Below, in pieces: positions 61,614 through 64,000 of a DNA stretch of 64,000 bases. Positions within the stretch are counted from its first letter, which is position 1, and the number at the start of each line of letters is the position of its first letter. Position numbers and translations under genes: made by a program. A model generated the notes under the pieces. It was not told the origin of the DNA, ran no database searches, and saw only the letters and a program-made list of their open reading frames with translations. The stretch covers positions 248,001 to 312,000 of the forward strand of contig JACKCN010000003.1 of assembly GCA_020634015.1 (NCBI GenBank). Direction: 5' to 3'. This DNA is from Candidatus Delongbacteria bacterium. GTDB lineage: Bacteria > CAIWAD01.

Positions 61614-62425
61614 CAGATTCCCACTCCCGTGTAGACATGCTTTCCCTTGTGCCAGAGCGCGTTCTGCAGCACCCAGGCCACGCCGATCCAGAGCAAGGTC
61701 ACCAGCAGCGAGCGCAGCCATGCGCCCGTGCTGTGCTGGCCCAGCAGGATCAGCACCGGCTCGGAGAAGAGCTGCCTGAAGGGCAGCCAGACCAGAATGC
61801 GCTGGCCCCATTCGGGAAACAGGCTCAGCGGCAGCATCGTGCCTCCCAGCAGCCCACTGGCAAAACGGAAGAGCACATTCAGGCTCCAGACGTTGTCGGC
61901 CCAGAAGGCCACCATCTGCAACGGAGCCATCAGCGTGTAGTACAGAAAGTTGCCCAGCATGATCGAGGGCAGCGCCATCAGCACCGACCCGACGCTGATG
62001 TTGGCCTCGGCGGGAATGGGCAGAATCATCAGGTACAGTGCCGTGAACAACACCAGCTGCACCACGGCGGGCACCACATTGCCCAGATGCTGGGCGTACT
62101 TGAAGCGGAAATAGCTGGTGGGGTAGATGATGTAGCGGTTCAGGCCGCCATCGTAGATGTCCTGGGCAATGTCACCCAGGTGCTCGGCCCCACGCACCAG
62201 CTTGCCCACCAGGATCGCCAGCACGTAGTACAGGATCATCATCCCGAAAGTCCAGCCACGGATCGTCGTCTGGCCACTTTCCCGGTACAGGGCCTGCCAG
62301 AGGAAGTACATCACTCCGTAGTGGGCCACGAAACCCAGCACCGAGTTGATCCAGAAGTCGGCGCGGTAGCTCATCAGCTTGCGCGCTTCCAGGCTGAAGA
62401 CCGAAAGGAAGAGGGCCGGACTCAC
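61613..62425 (-). CDS. ABC-2 family transporter permease
   Basis: 270 residues from a GTG at 62425 overlapping the ATPase stop (GTGA). Six helices with LEARKLMSYRADFWINSVLG at the start and GGLNRYIIYPTSYFRFKYAQ in the first loop, the same pattern as the second permease, so the two form a heterodimer. The group is typical of exporters with paired half-permeases and one ATPase. Confidence 0.86.
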   Translation of the reverse strand: MSPALFLSVFSLEARKLMSYRADFWINSVLGFVAHYGVMYFLWQALYRESGQTTIRGWTFGMMILYYVLAILVGKLVRGAEHLGDIAQDIYDGGLNRYIIYPTSYFRFKYAQHLGNVVPAVVQLVLFTALYLMILPIPAEANISVGSVLMALPSIMLGNFLYYTLMAPLQMVAFWADNVWSLNVLFRFASGLLGGTMLPLSLFPEWGQRILVWLPFRQLFSEPVLILLGQHSTGAWLRSLLVTLLWIGVAWVLQNALWHKGKHVYTGVGI

Positions 62426-63417
62426 TGACGCACCGCCGTGGTCTCGTTGAAGATCTGCTCGATGACCGTGCCGATGTCCACTTCCTCGATGTTGAGGTCG
62501 GCCACTGGCCAGCCGCTGAGCAGCTGCTGGGCCACCGCCGTCACACGCGAACGGTCCACCTTGACCCTAATCACATCGGGGCCGCTCTCCTGTACCTCGC
62601 CTTGCAGACTGGCGGGGTCGGGCAGTTCCTCTCCGGCTTCGAGGGGGCGCAGGTGCGCCACCACCAGCTTGTGGTTGGCGTAGCTGCGCACCACCTGATC
62701 CAGCGGGCCGTCGTACACGAAGGACCCGTCGCGGATGATGATGATGCGCTGGCAGAGCCGTTCGATGTCTTCCATATAGTGGCTGGTGAGAATCATCGCC
62801 GGGCGATGCTGCTCGCGGTACTGCAGCAGGAAATCGCGAATCGCGCGCTGGGCACCCAGATCCAGGCCAATGGTGGGTTCGTCCAGAAACACCACCCGCG
62901 GGCGATGCAGCAGGGCGGCGATCAGCTCCATCTTCATCCGCTCGCCCAGCGAGAGACGACGGATCTGGAAGTTGATCTCGCCCTTCACGCGCAGGGCATC
63001 GCAGAGCCAGTCCAGTGTCTCACGGTACTGTGCCTCGGGAATCTGGTAGATCTCGCGCAGCAGCAGGAAACAATCGGCGGCGGGCAGATCCCACCAGAGC
63101 TGGGCCTTCTGGCCCATGATCAGCGCAATCCGGCGGCGGAACTCGTTGTCGCGCTTCCAGGGGTCGTGACCCAGCACCGACATGCTGCCGGCCGTGGGAT
63201 GGATGATGCCCGAGAGCATCTTCACCAGGGTGGTCTTGCCCGCGCCGTTGGCTCCCACCAGTCCCACGATTTCCCCCTCGCCGATCGAGAAGCTGACATC
63301 GCGCACGGCGTGTTTCACCACCCGGTCCCGCACGAAGAGTGAGCGGATGCTGCCCAGCAGGCCCGGTTGCTTGCGGTGAACCACAAAGTCCTTGCTGAGA
63401 TTGCGGACCTCGATCAT
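62422..63417 (-). CDS. ABC transporter ATP-binding protein
   Basis: 331 residues from the ATG at 63417 with weak GGAAAT upstream; the open frame reaches 63486. Walker A is GANGAGKTT, the signature LSLGERMK replaces LSGGQ, Walker B is VVFLDEP, and the switch His is in LTSHYMEDIE. A 90-residue C-terminal extension after residue 240 is common in the ATPases of ABC-2 exporters (CcmA/NatA-like). It drives export by the two permeases encoded next in the operon. Confidence 0.93.
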   Translation of the reverse strand: MIEVRNLSKDFVVHRKQPGLLGSIRSLFVRDRVVKHAVRDVSFSIGEGEIVGLVGANGAGKTTLVKMLSGIIHPTAGSMSVLGHDPWKRDNEFRRRIALIMGQKAQLWWDLPAADCFLLLREIYQIPEAQYRETLDWLCDALRVKGEINFQIRRLSLGERMKMELIAALLHRPRVVFLDEPTIGLDLGAQRAIRDFLLQYREQHRPAMILTSHYMEDIERLCQRIIIIRDGSFVYDGPLDQVVRSYANHKLVVAHLRPLEAGEELPDPASLQGEVQESGPDVIRVKVDRSRVTAVAQQLLSGWPVADLNIEEVDIGTVIEQIFNETTAVRQ

Positions 63418-63565
63418 GGGAGATTTCCGTTCTGAAATGACAAACGCCCCGCAAGGGCGTGCATCGGGCGAAGGCGGATGACACACACGCGCTGCGCGCG
63501 AGTCGCGCAGGCGAAGCGCTCAATGTGCGGATTCGCCAGTGGTGCGGCAAGTCGGAAAACAGACG

Positions 63566-63601
63566 GAGAAAACCCCCGGTCGCGTGGGCGATCGGGGGTT
63601 T
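63566..63601 (-). terminator. Rho-independent terminator of the chemotaxis receptor gene
   Basis: A 12-bp stem (63572-63583 with 63588-63599, one G-T pair) is followed on the minus strand by TTTTCTCC. It lies 44 bases beyond the receptor stop. Confidence 0.82.
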
Positions 63602-63644
63602 GGGGTCGTGATCTGCGCCGGTGCTTCGCGGCGGTGCGCACGGC

Positions 63645-64000
63645 TCAGAAGCTGAACTGTCGCACCAGCTGTTCCAGGGCGGCGGACATTTCCGACATCT
63701 GGCGGGCCGCACTCATGGTGTTGGTCGCGCCTTCCGTGGTCGACTGGGCGGCGTCGGTCACCGAGTTCATGTTTGCCGCGATGGTCGTGCTGCCCTGGGC
63801 GGCCATGGTCACGTTGCGGCCGATCTCGGAGGTGGTCACGCTCTGCTCCTCGATGGCACTGGCGATGCTGTTCTGCAGGTCGCTGATTTCCGTGATGATG
63901 GCCGAGATCTGTGAAATGGCTTCAATGGCGTGTCCCGTATCGGACTGGATGTTGGCGATCTGGCGCCCCACATCCTCAGTGGCCTTGGCGGTTTCCTTGG
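63645..64000 (-). CDS. Methyl-accepting chemotaxis protein, C-terminal part
   Basis: The frame runs off the right edge, so only the last 118 residues are seen; the GTG at 63971 is internal. The coiled-coil signalling domain shows KATEDVGRQIANIQ and AIEEQSVTTSEIG with Gln/Glu pairs that could be methylated. Such receptors signal through CheA and CheW to the flagellar motor or to other outputs. There is no terminal NWETF pentapeptide; the end is EQLVRQFSF. Confidence 0.9.
   Translation of the reverse strand, partial: KETAKATEDVGRQIANIQSDTGHAIEAISQISAIITEISDLQNSIASAIEEQSVTTSEIGRNVTMAAQGSTTIAANMNSVTDAAQSTTEGATNTMSAARQMSEMSAALEQLVRQFSF

Overview
The window is GC-rich, densely coded chromosomal DNA from a Gram-negative bacterium. 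Outer-membrane barrels, an OmpA/PD40 protein, several lipoproteins and a chemotaxis receptor show the envelope type and suggest motility. Secreted proteins end in the NYPNPFNP-type sorting domain. A PorU-like C25 sortase and an alternative complex III (Act) operon are also present. Together these point to the Fibrobacteres-Chlorobi-Bacteroidetes (FCB) group or a related candidate phylum. That placement is an inference from gene content. I saw no rRNA, tRNA, CRISPR array, insertion sequence or prophage.

Layout, left half. A truncated PD40-OmpA gene (1-1473) precedes a 1393-residue secreted protein with dockerin-like, cohesin-like and sorting domains (1927-6108). Then come an outer-membrane barrel (minus strand) and a triple DUF4397 protein with a sorting domain (minus strand). 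The latter is divergent from a MerR/B12-binding regulator of the CarH type (9811-10770), and both promoters carry the same 11-bp-spaced boxes. Next are pckA, a HAD hydrolase, and ahpC-ahpF behind an OxyR-type operator. A lipoprotein/DUF481 pair follows. An overlapping operon (18113-27973) then encodes an AmgK-like sugar kinase, a MurG-HEAT fusion, MraY, a MurU-like nucleotidyltransferase, an EEP phosphatase and PorU.

Middle. Small metabolic genes (YedF-like, TPR protein, upp) are followed by a response regulator with an unrecognised N-terminal half. YgbA sits behind an FNR/DNR-like promoter, then come a Tll0287-like haem lipoprotein and an FKBP. An iodotyrosine-deiodinase-like nitroreductase and glnA follow on the minus strand, and then a Cys-rich repeat protein.

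Respiratory operon (36905-52696). The genes are actA, a small Tat-like ORF, actB, actC, a fused actD-actE, actF, a cytochrome c and sco. They are followed by ctaD (A2 type), ctaE, ctaF, ctaC (caa3 type), a lipoprotein, a second cytochrome c and ctaB. A D-threonine-aldolase-like gene ends the run. Electrons would pass from quinol through alternative complex III and the cytochromes to a caa3 oxidase encoded in the same run. An FNR-like box lies upstream.

Right end. acs is followed by DinB, vWA and DOMON-like genes. A minus-strand stress-type set comes next (CsbD, an eroded glycosidase-like fragment, a holin-like protein, a YqjD/DUF883 protein and an outer-membrane barrel). A three-gene ABC-2 exporter and the 3' end of a chemotaxis receptor gene, running off the window, complete it.
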